A DNA stretch of 64,000 nucleotides from contig NZ_CP107913.1 of assembly GCF_036014115.1 (NCBI RefSeq), positions 5,628,501 to 5,692,500 on the forward strand. Reading direction: 5' to 3'. This document shows, one piece after another, positions 42,704-52,014 of the stretch (positions within the stretch are counted from its first letter, which is position 1; every line of letters begins with the position of its first letter). Origin of the DNA: Streptomyces sp. NBC_00448. Lineage in GTDB: Bacteria > Actinomycetota > Actinomycetes > Streptomycetales > Streptomycetaceae. Made by a program: the position numbers and the translations under genes. The notes under the pieces were generated by a model. That model saw nothing but the letters and a program-made list of their open reading frames with translations, was not told the DNA's origin and did not search any database.

Positions 42704-44368
42704 TCAGGCGCGGGGGAGCAGGAGCTGGGCGATGGCGCCGCCGCCCTCCGAGGCGGGGGCGTTGCGGAAGGTGAGGCGGGCGCCGAGCACCCGGGTCTGG
42801 CCGACCGCGATGGTCAGGCCCAGGCCGTGGCCGCCGCCGGCGCGGTCGGTGCGGCCGGTACGGAAGCGGCTCGGTCCCTCGCGCAGCAGGTCGGCGGGGA
42901 AACCGGGGCCGTGGTCGCGGACGCGGACGAACGCACCGTCGACCAGGACCTCGATCCGGGGCGCGCCGTGCCGCAGCGCGTTGGTCAGGAGGTTGCCGAG
43001 CACCCGCTCCAGGCGGCGCGGGTCGGTCTGCACGACCGCGTCCTCGGCGACCACCACCTCGGCGTCGGGCGCGAGCACGGGCACGCGGCGGCGGACGAAC
43101 TCGCCGAGCGCGATCTCCTGGAGTTCGGGGTGCTCGGCGGCGCCGTCCAGCCGGGCCACTTCGAGGACGTCCTCCACGAGGGTGCGCAGCGCGTGCACCC
43201 GGTCCCGGACGAGCTCCGACGGGCGGCCGGGCGGGAGCAGTTCCGCGGCGGTGAGCAGGCCGGTGACGGGGGTGCGCAGCTCGTGCGCGATGTCGGCGGT
43301 GACCCGGCGCTCGGCCTCCAGCCGCAGTTGGAGCGCGTCGGCCATACCGTCGACCGCGCGGGCCAGTTCGTCGGTCTCGTCGCGGACCCGGCGGCCCCCG
43401 ATCGCCTCGCGCACCCGCACCTGGGTGTCGCCGTCGGCGACCTTGCGGGCCGCCGTGGCGGCCTTGCGCAGCCGGCGCGACATCCGGCCGCCGATCAGCA
43501 CGCCGATCGCGGTGCCGCCGACCACCACCGTGATGGAGCCGACGATGAGCGCCTGGTCGAGGTCGACCAGTACGGAGTAGCGGTCGCTGAAGGCGCTCTT
43601 GAGCGACAGCACGTGATGGCCGCCGGCCGGGGTCTCGGCCCATACGGTCGGTGCGCCGTGGCGGCCGGCGGCGACGTAGGTGGCGCGCTGGCCCTTGGCG
43701 GCGTAGCTCTTGAGCGCCGGGGGCAGGTCGGGGTCGTCGAGCCGGGCGTAGAAGACCAGCCGGCCGGTGGCCTCGTAGATCCGCAGCGCGGACTGGACGC
43801 GTTCGTCCTGGACGTCCCGGGTGGAGTTGATCATGCTGACCCGGGCGGCGTTGTGCACGACCAGGCTGAGGGTGAGGACGACCAGGGCGGAGACCGCGGC
43901 GATGGCCGCGCTGATCTTCCAGCGCAGGCCGCGGCGCAGGAGCAGGCGGCGCAGCAGCGGGTGGCGCCGCAGGACGCGGCGGGCTCTGCGGGTCAGGCGG
44001 GTGGAGAGCCGGCCGAGGCGGCCGAGCCGGGTGGACAGGGACGGGCGGGCGCTGCGGGGGGCCGGGTGGTCCGAGCGGCGCCGGCGGCGACGGGACGATG
44101 GGCCCGGGTCGGCCGGGTCGGACGGGCCATCGCCGGGGGCGCCGGGGAACGCGTGGAACGGCTCGCCGTCGAGGAGTTCGCGATCGAGCGGGTCCGGCGA
44201 GCCCGGTACGTCCGCTGAACCCGGCGCGGACGGCGCGGCCGGCGGATCGGGCGGCGCGGGGAAGCGCTCGCGGGCCGGGCGCGGTATCGCGGCCGGCGCC
44301 GGAACGGTGGCGGCCGGATCGCGGGCGGGCCCGGGAACCGGCGAACGCGGCGGCTCGTACGCGGCCAC
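42704..44368 (-). CDS. cseC: Sensor histidine kinase CseC
   Basis: 554 residues. A long Pro/Arg-rich cytoplasmic N-terminus (~145 residues) precedes TM1 (ISAAIAAVSALVVLTLSLVV), an extracytoplasmic sensor (~residues 175-255), TM2 (LIVGSITVVVGGTAIGVLIG), HAMP, HisKA (VTADIAHELRTPVTGLLTAA) and HATPase (LGNLLTNALRHG, RDHGPGFP, GGGHGLGLTIAV). Last gene of sigE-cseA-cseB-cseC; CseC senses cell-wall damage and phosphorylates CseB. The GTG start is 1 bp after the cseB stop. The N-terminal extension is longer than I expect for the family, so a downstream start is possible. Confidence 0.9.
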   Translation of the reverse strand: MAAYEPPRSPVPGPARDPAATVPAPAAIPRPARERFPAPPDPPAAPSAPGSADVPGSPDPLDRELLDGEPFHAFPGAPGDGPSDPADPGPSSRRRRRRSDHPAPRSARPSLSTRLGRLGRLSTRLTRRARRVLRRHPLLRRLLLRRGLRWKISAAIAAVSALVVLTLSLVVHNAARVSMINSTRDVQDERVQSALRIYEATGRLVFYARLDDPDLPPALKSYAAKGQRATYVAAGRHGAPTVWAETPAGGHHVLSLKSAFSDRYSVLVDLDQALIVGSITVVVGGTAIGVLIGGRMSRRLRKAATAARKVADGDTQVRVREAIGGRRVRDETDELARAVDGMADALQLRLEAERRVTADIAHELRTPVTGLLTAAELLPPGRPSELVRDRVHALRTLVEDVLEVARLDGAAEHPELQEIALGEFVRRRVPVLAPDAEVVVAEDAVVQTDPRRLERVLGNLLTNALRHGAPRIEVLVDGAFVRVRDHGPGFPADLLREGPSRFRTGRTDRAGGGHGLGLTIAVGQTRVLGARLTFRNAPASEGGGAIAQLLLPRA

Positions 44369-44369
44369 C

Positions 44370-45053
<684 letters not shown>

Positions 45054-45057
45054 GTCC

Positions 45058-45861
45058 CTATCGTCCCCCACTCGCACTGCCGACCCGCGCGACACCGGCC
45101 GAGGACTTGGGTTCCGCGGCGGCGGAGGGCGTCCGGGAGGGCGACGCGGTCGGGTCGGTGTCCGACGGCAGTCCCGGGTCGAGCGGTTCGGAGCTGGGCA
45201 GCGGCGCGGGCTCGGTGGAGGTCGGCTCGGGCTTCGCGGTGGGCGTCTTCGCGCCGAAGTCGAAGTAGGAGCGGGAGACCTGGAGGAAGTGGGTGGCGTG
45301 CCAGGCGTAGGTGACCGTTTCCTCACCGGTCGGATACGCCACCGCGTCGTCGGTCCGGTAGACCTCGTGGACCACCTGGAGCCGGCCGTTGATCACGCTC
45401 CCGTAGACCGGGGAGCGCTCGTCGGCGAACACGCAGCGGTACTTCGTGCCGGTCATCCGGTACACGTAGGCGGCGATGCCGAGGCCGTCGCCGCAGGTGG
45501 TGACGTTGACCACCAGGTCCGGGCCGTCGCCCGAGGTGAGGTCGCCGGAGTCGGTGTCCAGTGGGTAGGTGGCGTCGGACGCGTCGGACGGGCTGGTGCC
45601 GTCGGAGTCGTCGTCGGCGTCGCCGGCCGTGCACGGCTCCAGGTCCTCCCGCACGTCGGCGCTCACGCTGGGGTCGCGCCGCACCATTCCGGCCAGCGCG
45701 GCGGGGTCGGCGGCGAGCGCGGGCGCGCCGGTGTCCGGCGTCTTCATCGTCGCGGTGGGCGCCGGGCCCTCCTGCCGCGCACCGGTCACCGTCGTACCGC
45801 AGCCCGCGGCCGTGACGCAGGCGAAGGCACCCACGGCGGCGGTCAGCGCTATGCGGCGCAC
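45058..45861 (-). CDS. cseA: Lipoprotein CseA
   Basis: 267 residues from GTG 45861, overlapping sigE by 13 bp. Lipoprotein signal peptide MRRIALTAAVGAFACVTAAG with lipobox TAAGC. The exported part includes CVFADERSPVYGSVINGRLQ and YAWHATHFLQVSRSYFDFG, with a Pro/Ser/Thr-rich tail. CseA is the negative modulator of the SigE system, thought to act outside the membrane on CseC. Confidence 0.88.
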   Translation of the reverse strand: MRRIALTAAVGAFACVTAAGCGTTVTGARQEGPAPTATMKTPDTGAPALAADPAALAGMVRRDPSVSADVREDLEPCTAGDADDDSDGTSPSDASDATYPLDTDSGDLTSGDGPDLVVNVTTCGDGLGIAAYVYRMTGTKYRCVFADERSPVYGSVINGRLQVVHEVYRTDDAVAYPTGEETVTYAWHATHFLQVSRSYFDFGAKTPTAKPEPTSTEPAPLPSSEPLDPGLPSDTDPTASPSRTPSAAAEPKSSAGVARVGSASGGR

Positions 45862-46379
45862 TGGCTCTCCCTCCGCGTGTACCCGTACCTGCCGTGCTCC
45901 AGCTCGTGCCGCAGCCGGGCCAGCGCCCGGTGCAGCGTGCTCTTCACGGTACCCGCCGACATCCCCAACGCACGGGCCGTCTCCTCGGTGCTGAGCTGGC
46001 CGTAGTGCCGCATGATCACCACCTGCCGCTGCTGCGGCGCCAGCACCCGCATCACGTCGCGCAGCATCTCCCGGTCGGCGCGCTGCTCGGCACCGTCGTC
46101 GACGCTCGACTCGGGCAGGTCGCCGGTCGGCACCTCCTCCAGCCGCCGGCTGCGCCACCACTCGGTCCTGGTGTTGATCATCACCCGGCGCATGTACGCG
46201 TCCGCGAGCCGCTTGTCGGCGATGCCGTCCCAGCGCGGGTAGGTACGCACCAGCGCGGTCTGCACCAGGTCCTGGGCGTCCACCGGGTCCGGCACCAGTC
46301 GCCGGGCACTGCGCAACAGGGCGTCCTGCCGGGTCCGTACGTACTCCTCGAACTCCAGAACCCCGCTGTTCGCCGCCAT
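45849..46379 (-). CDS. sigE: ECF sigma factor SigE
   Basis: 176 residues from ATG 46379 with GGAGG 8 bases upstream. VLEFEEYVRTRQDALLRSAR, LVPDPVDAQDLVQTALVRTY, WDGIADKRLADAYMRRVMIN, TRTEWWRSRRLEEVPTGDLP and region 4 STEETARALGMSAGTVKSTL. The sequence follows S. coelicolor SigE closely. SigE directs envelope-stress genes and is controlled transcriptionally by CseBC rather than by an anti-sigma factor. First gene of the operon. Confidence 0.96.
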   Translation of the reverse strand: MAANSGVLEFEEYVRTRQDALLRSARRLVPDPVDAQDLVQTALVRTYPRWDGIADKRLADAYMRRVMINTRTEWWRSRRLEEVPTGDLPESSVDDGAEQRADREMLRDVMRVLAPQQRQVVIMRHYGQLSTEETARALGMSAGTVKSTLHRALARLRHELEHGRYGYTRRESQCAA

Positions 46380-46639
46380 CTGTGCCGCCTCCACCCCGCC
46401 GATAACGCTCTACCGTTCACGGGCCGACGAGAACGCCTCCCACGGCCGCTATCGACGCTACGAACCGGATGTTGGGCTTTGGCGACCAGCACCGCACGAC
46501 GACCGCACAGCAACCCATCGGTTGTGTAACAGCGCCTGGGGGAGGGGCGGAGAGGGGCGCGGCACCGATATGCGGGCGACGCCGGGCGGCGGTAAAACGG
46601 TCGCCGGGGCCGGGCGGTGGCGTCAGCGTGCGGGTGGTG

Positions 46640-46760
46640 CGGGCTGTGGCAGAGCGGCCCATTGCGCCGCCCGGGCGGAGGTACCCCCGCCCGGGCGGTC
46701 GAGGGGGAGCGGCGGGATCTGCCGTGACACCCTCCGGGGGTTCGAATCCCTCCGGCCCGC
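46640..46760 (+). ncRNA. tRNA-like element or pseudo-tRNA with expanded anticodon and variable arms
   Basis: The 3' end is an orthodox T-arm (GGGGG-TTCGAAT-CCCTC, 46736-46752) joined directly to acceptor strand CGGCCCG, which pairs with CGGGCTG at 46640-46646; pairing extends two further base pairs outward. TG and a serine-type D-arm (GCA-GAGCGGCCCAT-TGC, 46649-46665) follow the 5' acceptor. Where the anticodon arm should be, two copies of CCGCCCGGGCGG (46667-46678, 46687-46698) form a 12-bp stem with an 8-base loop. A long variable arm (GAGGG...CCCTC enclosing CGGC...GCCG) comes next. At ~120 bases it is too long for any standard tRNA; no anticodon can be assigned. Confidence 0.45.
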
Positions 46761-46805
46761 ATCTGCACCCCCACCCGCACCGCGCACGGGAGCCGGCCGG
46801 CTCGG

Positions 46806-47870
46806 TCAGACCGGCAGGCGGAAGTGGTCGTCGGGCAGTTGCTCCACGAGACCGTCCGCGATCAGGCCGTCGAGCGCGCGGGCACGCTGCACGGGCTCGC
46901 TCCAGGCGGTGTCCAGCAGGGCGCGCGGCACCGGGTTGCGGCTCGCCCGCAGGATCGCCAGCAGCCGGCCGCGCACCTGCCGGTCGGTGCCCGCGTACGT
47001 CTGGCCGCGCCGCGGCGGGCCCTCGTGCGCGGGGGAGCCGGCCAACCGCCAGGCGCAGCGGGCCGCCAGCGGGCAGCTGCCGCACCGCGGGGAGCGCGCC
47101 GCGCACACCAGCGCGCCCAACTCCATGGTGGCCGCGGCCCATCGCGCCGCGGTGCTGTCGTCCTCGGGCAGCAGGGCGGCCGCGATCTTGCGCTCCGCCG
47201 CCGTCGTGGCGTTCGGCGGGTACTCCACGCCGGTGACGACCCGTGCGAAGACCCGTCGCACGTTCGTGTCGAGAACGATGTGCCGCCGGCCGTACGCGAA
47301 CGACGCCACGGCCGCCGCGGTGTACTCCCCGATGCCCGGCAGGGCCAGCAACTCGCTGTGCTCGCGAGGTACTTCGCCGTTGTGCTGATGTGCTATGGCC
47401 GTCGCGGCGGCGTGCAGCCGCAGGGCGCGCCGGGGGTAGCCGAGCCGGCCCCAGGCACGGACGGCCTCGCCCGGCGACTCCGCGGCGAGGTCGGCCGGGC
47501 GCGGCCAGCGCTCCAGCCACTCCGCGTGCACCGGCAGCACTCGGTTCACCGGGGTCTGCTGCAGCATGAACTCGCTCACCATCACCGACCAGGCGCCCGC
47601 GTCGGGCCGCCGCCAGGGCAGGTCCCGCGCGTGTTCGTCGAACCAGTCGATCACGGTGCCGTGCAGGGCCCCGGCGGCGGGCAGCACGACGGGAACGGGC
47701 GCCGGGGAGTCGGATGAGGGCGCGGGCGCGGGCGCGGGTTCGGGTGCCGGCGTGGAAGAAGGGGTGGTCACCGGCGCGGGGCGGGCGGAGCCGCCGGGGG
47801 CGCCGGCCGCGGCGTCGTCCGTCGAGAGGGGCGACGCGGGAAGCTGGGTGGAGGAGAGGTCATTGCTCAT
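46806..47870 (-). CDS. mutY: A/G-specific adenine glycosylase MutY
   Basis: 354 residues from ATG 47870. An Ala/Pro/Ser-rich N-terminal tail (~70 residues) precedes the catalytic domain: DLPWRRPDAGAWSVMVSEFM (catalytic Glu), helix-hairpin-helix LALPGIGEYTAAAVASFAYG, catalytic Asp in VLDTNVRRVF, and the 4Fe-4S cluster CAARSPRCGSCPLAARC (C-x6-C-x2-C-x5-C). It removes adenine mispaired with 8-oxoguanine. The C-terminal NUDIX-like recognition domain is short or absent, as in mycobacterial MutY. Confidence 0.95.
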   Translation of the reverse strand: MSNDLSSTQLPASPLSTDDAAAGAPGGSARPAPVTTPSSTPAPEPAPAPAPSSDSPAPVPVVLPAAGALHGTVIDWFDEHARDLPWRRPDAGAWSVMVSEFMLQQTPVNRVLPVHAEWLERWPRPADLAAESPGEAVRAWGRLGYPRRALRLHAAATAIAHQHNGEVPREHSELLALPGIGEYTAAAVASFAYGRRHIVLDTNVRRVFARVVTGVEYPPNATTAAERKIAAALLPEDDSTAARWAAATMELGALVCAARSPRCGSCPLAARCAWRLAGSPAHEGPPRRGQTYAGTDRQVRGRLLAILRASRNPVPRALLDTAWSEPVQRARALDGLIADGLVEQLPDDHFRLPV

Positions 47871-48086
47871 CGCGGGTCGATCCTCGCACATGCCAAGGAC
47901 AATGGACACGGACAGCTACCGATGTTTGCGTCAGGGTGACGACGGAGTCGGGGTGCCGCGGATGGCGCCGTGCGGCGGCGAGTTGGGGTGCCGAGAGGGG
48001 CAACTTCGGGGCGATGTAAACGTGATGATCGGCAAAGAGCGGACGTATGGCGGCGGGTGGTGCGACACCACGGTACTGATCTCCCC

Positions 48087-48092
48087 TAGAGT
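48087..48092 (+). promoter_or_regulatory. -10 hexamer of a leaderless start (secreted Gly-rich protein)
   Basis: TAGAGT, six bases, then GTG at 48099. Confidence 0.55.
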
Positions 48093-48098
48093 GCGTCT

Positions 48099-48941
48099 GT
48101 GGGCTCTGTGCGCAATCCCGTCGGACCTCTGCCATCGTCTATCTACTGGCGGCGGCGGGCTGTTTTGCTGTGCCTGCTCGCGCTGGCGGCGGCGATCGCG
48201 GTATGGGTGGTCAACTTCCGTGGTGGCGGCGGAGGCCACGGGGCGAGCGCCCCCGCCGACTCGCACACCCCGGCGGCCACGATCACCCCGGGTCCCACGC
48301 CGTCCGGCCCGCACAACGGCGGGGAGCCCGGCGGCCGCGACACCGCGCCGAGCGACTCGTCCGGCGGCTCGTCCGGTGGCGGCGACAACGGCGGTTCCAA
48401 CGGCGGCGCGGGCGGCGGCTCTTCGAGCGGCGCGGGTGACGGCGGCTCCGCGGCAGGCGCGGGCACGGCCGGCTCCGGCAGCGGCGGCGCCGGCGGCGCG
48501 GTGCCGTCGCCCGGCCAGGAAGTGCCGGCCGGCTCCTCGCTGCCGACCTGCGCCCCGGGCACCGTCACGCTCTCGCTCAGCAGCGTGCGCAACTCCTACC
48601 AGCCCGGCCAGGACCCGGAGTTCCGGCTGGTGGCGACGAACTCCGGCGCGGCCGGCTGCAAGATCGACGTCGGGCCGAAGAGCGCGGTGTTCACGGTCAC
48701 CGGCGCGCCGGGCGCCAGCCACGTCTGGGCGTCGGACGACTGCCCGACCACCGGCTCCCACCTGCTCCAGGTGCCCGCGCACTCCTCGATGTCCTACACG
48801 CTGCGCTGGAACGGCAAGACCAGCTCGCCGCAGTGCGCGAAGCCGAAGGGCGCGCAGGCCAAGCCCGGCACCTACCTGGTGCAGCTGCAGAAGTCCGGGT
48901 ACGGCAGCAAGCAGGCGTCCTTCCAGCTCACGGACGACTGA
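48099..48941 (+). CDS. Membrane-anchored extracytoplasmic protein with Gly/Ser-rich linker
   Basis: 280 residues. RRR then a membrane segment (AVLLCLLALAAAIAVWVV, residues ~20-37) acts as a signal anchor. A ~100-residue Gly/Ser/Asn-rich linker follows (SSGGGDNGGSNGGAGGGSS). The C-terminal ~130 residues are a beta-rich, Ig-like domain with four cysteines (LPTCAPGTVTLSLSS, AAGCKIDVG, SDDCPTTG, SPQCAKPKG). Function unknown; convergent with disA. Confidence 0.7.
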   Translation: MGSVRNPVGPLPSSIYWRRRAVLLCLLALAAAIAVWVVNFRGGGGGHGASAPADSHTPAATITPGPTPSGPHNGGEPGGRDTAPSDSSGGSSGGGDNGGSNGGAGGGSSSGAGDGGSAAGAGTAGSGSGGAGGAVPSPGQEVPAGSSLPTCAPGTVTLSLSSVRNSYQPGQDPEFRLVATNSGAAGCKIDVGPKSAVFTVTGAPGASHVWASDDCPTTGSHLLQVPAHSSMSYTLRWNGKTSSPQCAKPKGAQAKPGTYLVQLQKSGYGSKQASFQLTDD

Positions 48942-48997
48942 ACCGACCGGACGCCGACCGGACCGACTGAACGGCCGGACCGGCTGAACGACCGGAC

Positions 48998-50158
48998 TTA
49001 CACGTACCGTTCGAGGATCGAGGACTCGGCCAGCCGGGACAGGCCCTCGCGGACCGACCGGGCGCGGGCCTCGCCGACGCCCTCGACGGTCTGGAGGTCG
49101 TCCACGCTGGCGGCGAGCAGCTTCTGCAGGCCGCCGAAGTGCTCGACCAGCCGCTCGATGATGGTGTTCGGCAGCCGCGGCACCTTGGCCAGCAGCCGGT
49201 AACCGCGCGGCGAGACCGCGGAGTCCAACGACTCCGGCGACCCGGTGTAGCCCAACGCGCGTGCCACCGTGGTGAGTTCGATCAACTCGTTCTGCGGCAG
49301 CGCGTCCAGTTCGGCCATCGCCTCCACGACGGTACGGCTGCGCTTGGCGGTCGGCTCGGGGACGTAGTCGCGCGCGACGAGCTCGCGTTCGGGCTCCACG
49401 CCGGCGATCAACTCGTCGAGCTGGAGCGCGAGCAGGCGCCCGTCGGAGCCCAACTCCACGACGTACTCGGCGATTTCGGTGGCGATCCGGCGGACCATCT
49501 CCAACCGCTGGGCGACGGCGGTGACATCGCGCACCGTCACCAGGTCCTCGATCTCCAGCGCGGACAGGGTGCCGGCCACTTCGTCGAGCCGGAGCTTGTA
49601 CCGCTCCAGGGTGGCCAGGGCCTGGTTGGCGCGGGACAGGATCGCCGCGGAGTCCTCCAGGACGCGGCGCTGCCCGTCGACGTACAGCGCGATCAGCCGC
49701 ATCGACTGGCTGACCGACACCACCGGGAAGTTGACCTGGCGGCTGACCCGGTCCGCGGTGCGGTGCCGGGTGCCGGTCTCCTCGGTGGGGATGGTCGGGT
49801 CCGGCACGAGTTGCACGCCGGCCCGCAGGATCTTGGTGATGTCCTTGTCGAGGATCAGGGCGCCGTCGAGCTTGCACAGCTCGCGCAGCCGGGTCGCGGT
49901 GAACTCCACGTCCAGGACGAAGCCGCCGGTGCAGAGCGATTCGACGGTCTTGTCCATGCCGAGGACGATCAGGCCGCCGGTGTTGCCGCGGACGATCCGT
50001 TCCAGGCCGTCCCGCAGGCCGGTGCCCGGGGCGACCGCGCTCAGTGAGGCGCGCATCAGGCCGCCGTCGCTGCCCAGCCCGCTGCCGGCGCGCCCGGAGG
50101 AGTCGCCCGCTGCCCTACGAGCCGGGGCGGCGCCCCCTGCCCGGTCGTTGGCTGCCAC
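48998..50158 (-). CDS. disA: DNA integrity scanning protein DisA (diadenylate cyclase)
   Basis: 386 residues from GTG 50158 with GAGGAG upstream. N-terminal DAC domain with the DGA motif (CKLDGALILDKDI) and RHR motif (ETGTRHRTADRVS), a helical spine, and C-terminal HhH DNA-binding domain (LPNTIIERLVEHFGGLQKLL, TVEGVGEARARSVREGLSRL). DisA makes c-di-AMP from ATP and pauses at branched DNA. radA lies upstream on the same strand, as in many actinobacteria. A ~35-residue disordered N-terminus is added relative to most homologues. Confidence 0.97.
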   Translation of the reverse strand: MAANDRAGGAAPARRAAGDSSGRAGSGLGSDGGLMRASLSAVAPGTGLRDGLERIVRGNTGGLIVLGMDKTVESLCTGGFVLDVEFTATRLRELCKLDGALILDKDITKILRAGVQLVPDPTIPTEETGTRHRTADRVSRQVNFPVVSVSQSMRLIALYVDGQRRVLEDSAAILSRANQALATLERYKLRLDEVAGTLSALEIEDLVTVRDVTAVAQRLEMVRRIATEIAEYVVELGSDGRLLALQLDELIAGVEPERELVARDYVPEPTAKRSRTVVEAMAELDALPQNELIELTTVARALGYTGSPESLDSAVSPRGYRLLAKVPRLPNTIIERLVEHFGGLQKLLAASVDDLQTVEGVGEARARSVREGLSRLAESSILERYV

Positions 50159-50250
50159 TCTGCTCCTCACGGTCGCTGCGTTTGGGCAAAGTTTACGACT
50201 CCCTGCGGGGGGCTTGGGCGGACCCGCCCGGGGTGGGGGGTGCTGTCGGT

Positions 50251-50361
50251 TGAGGGACCACCTGTTTGTGGGGTGGTTACGGTGACCGCCGTCACGGTTG
50301 CGCCTTGTCCCGGGGCGCCCCCCGGTGGCCTGCTGAGCGCGCGGTTCCCCGCGCCCCTGGG
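50251..50361. repeat. Streptomyces-type interspersed repeat, copy B
   Basis: TGAGGGACCACC at 50251-50262 and CGCGCGGTTCCCCGCGCCCC at 50338-50357 repeat the elements of copy A (23207-23259), spaced farther apart. Located in the 327-bp disA-radA gap. Confidence 0.7.
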
Positions 50362-50429
50362 TATGCCCTGTCCCTTCGGGGCGAGCACGGGGTGAGCCGC
50401 ACTTACGCGGGGGCGCGGGGAACCGCGCG
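50338..50429. repeat. 20-bp perfect inverted repeat (copies B and C of the interspersed repeat)
   Basis: Arms 50338-50357 and 50410-50429 are exact complements, separated by 52 bp. The right arm with flank to 50448 (GACAAGCCACCCACCGGGGG) is an inverted copy of the element at 23221-23259. It probably folds into a large hairpin downstream of radA. Confidence 0.8.
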
Positions 50430-50485
50430 ACAAGCCACCCACCGGGGGATGGTCCCGGGACGGGGTCCGGGGGCACCCCGGGGGG

Positions 50486-51862
50486 TCAGGCGCGGCGGGG
50501 GAGAGTGCGGAGGGCGTCGGAGATGTCGGCGACTTCGGTGACGCGCATGCCCGCAGGGATCTTGCCGGGGTCGGGGGGAACGAGGGCGTGGGTGAAGCCG
50601 AGGCGGTGGGCCTCGGAGAGGCGGCGCTGGACGCCGGTGACGCGCCGCACCTCGCCGGCGAGGCCGACCTCGCCGACGGCGACGAGGTTCTTCGGCAGAG
50701 GCGTGTCGATCGCGGCACTGGCCAGCGCCAGCGCCACCGCCAGGTCGGCCGCGGGCTCGGTGAGCTTCACCCCGCCGACGGTGGCGGTGTAGATGTCCTG
50801 CTTGCCGATGGACTTGATCCGGCCGCGCTGTTCGAGGACGGCCAGCATCATGGACACCCGGGAGTTCTCCAGGCCGGAGGTGGTGCGGCGCGGGGAGGGG
50901 ATCTGGGTGTCCACGGTGAGCGCCTGCACCTCGGCGACCAGGGGCCGGCGCCCTTCGAGCGTGACGGTCAGGCAGGTGCCGGGCACGGGTTCGTCGCGGC
51001 GGGTGAGGAAGAGCCCGGAGGGGTCGGCGAGCCCGGTGATGCCCTCGTCGTGGAGCTCGAAGCAGCCGACCTCCTCGGTCGCGCCGTAGCGGTTCTTCAC
51101 CCCGCGGATCAGCCGCAGCCGGGCGTGCCGGTCGCCTTCGAAGCTGAGCACGACGTCGACCAGGTGCTCCAGCAGCCGGGGCCCGGCGATCGCGCCGTCC
51201 TTGGTGACGTGGCCGACCAGCAGCGTGGACATGCCGCGTTCCTTGGACGCCCGGATCAGGGCGCCGGCGACCTCGCGGACCTGGGCCATGCCGCCGGGCG
51301 CGCCGTCGATCTCGGGCGAGGCGACGGTCTGCACGGAGTCCAGGACGAGCAGGGCCGGCTTGACGTCGTCGAGGTGGCCGAGGACCGCGGACAGGTCGGT
51401 CTCGGCGGCGAGGTAGAGGTGGTCGGCGAGGGCGCCGATCCGGTCGGCGCGCAGCCGCACCTGGGAGGCGGACTCCTCGCCGGTGACGTAGAGCGTCGGG
51501 TGCTGCGGCCCGGACGCCTTCGCGGCCACGTCGAGCAGCAGCGTGGACTTGCCGACCCCGGGCTCGCCGGCCAGCAGGACGACGGCGCCGGGCACCAGGC
51601 CGCCGCCGAGCACCCGGTCCAACTCGGGTACGCCGGTGGAGCGGGCGGTGGCCTGGGTGCCGTCGACCTGGGCGATCGGGCGGGCGGCTGATGTCACCCG
51701 GCCGGGGGCGGTGGTGCGGACCGCGGGTGCGCCGCCGAACTCCTCGACGGTGCCCCAGGCTTGGCACTCGCCGCAGCGGCCGAGCCACTTCACCGTGGTC
51801 CAGCCGCACTCGGTGCAGCGATAGGAGGGACGGTCCTTGGACGCGGGTTTGCGGGTGGCCAT
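50486..51862 (-). CDS. radA: DNA repair protein RadA
   Basis: 458 residues from ATG 51862. Zinc finger CTECGWTTVKWLGRCGECQA (CxxC...CxxC), RecA-like ATPase with Walker A GEPGVGKSTLLLDVA and VLDSVQTV, the KNRYG motif (VKNRYGATEEVG) and a C-terminal Lon-like domain (LAVALALASAAIDTPLPKNL, GEVGLAGEVRRVTGVQRRL). RadA is a helicase-like ATPase that promotes branch migration in recombination. disA follows downstream after a repeat-containing gap. Confidence 0.97.
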   Translation of the reverse strand: MATRKPASKDRPSYRCTECGWTTVKWLGRCGECQAWGTVEEFGGAPAVRTTAPGRVTSAARPIAQVDGTQATARSTGVPELDRVLGGGLVPGAVVLLAGEPGVGKSTLLLDVAAKASGPQHPTLYVTGEESASQVRLRADRIGALADHLYLAAETDLSAVLGHLDDVKPALLVLDSVQTVASPEIDGAPGGMAQVREVAGALIRASKERGMSTLLVGHVTKDGAIAGPRLLEHLVDVVLSFEGDRHARLRLIRGVKNRYGATEEVGCFELHDEGITGLADPSGLFLTRRDEPVPGTCLTVTLEGRRPLVAEVQALTVDTQIPSPRRTTSGLENSRVSMMLAVLEQRGRIKSIGKQDIYTATVGGVKLTEPAADLAVALALASAAIDTPLPKNLVAVGEVGLAGEVRRVTGVQRRLSEAHRLGFTHALVPPDPGKIPAGMRVTEVADISDALRTLPRRA

Positions 51863-51945
51863 GCGGTTCACCGTAGCGGGCGGGGCGGACAACCGCGTTC
51901 ACTCGTACGTGTGACCGTCCTGTCCCCTTTTTGTGGCGGATCATT

Positions 51946-51957
51946 ACCCATATGGGT
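51946..51957. promoter_or_regulatory. Palindrome ACCCATATGGGT
   Basis: Perfect 12-bp palindrome in the AT-rich stretch between divergent radA and the sigma-like membrane protein gene; candidate operator for one or both. Confidence 0.45.
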
Positions 51958-52014
51958 TAAACAAGGCCGGGAGTGCTGAACCGAGGGCGTTCACGGGCCT
52001 ACCGTCGCCCGGTG

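Noticed and set aside
46640..46760. Functional selenocysteine or serine tRNA
   Set aside because: Too long, no usable anticodon loop and no match to known tRNA-Sec features; kept as tRNA-like only.
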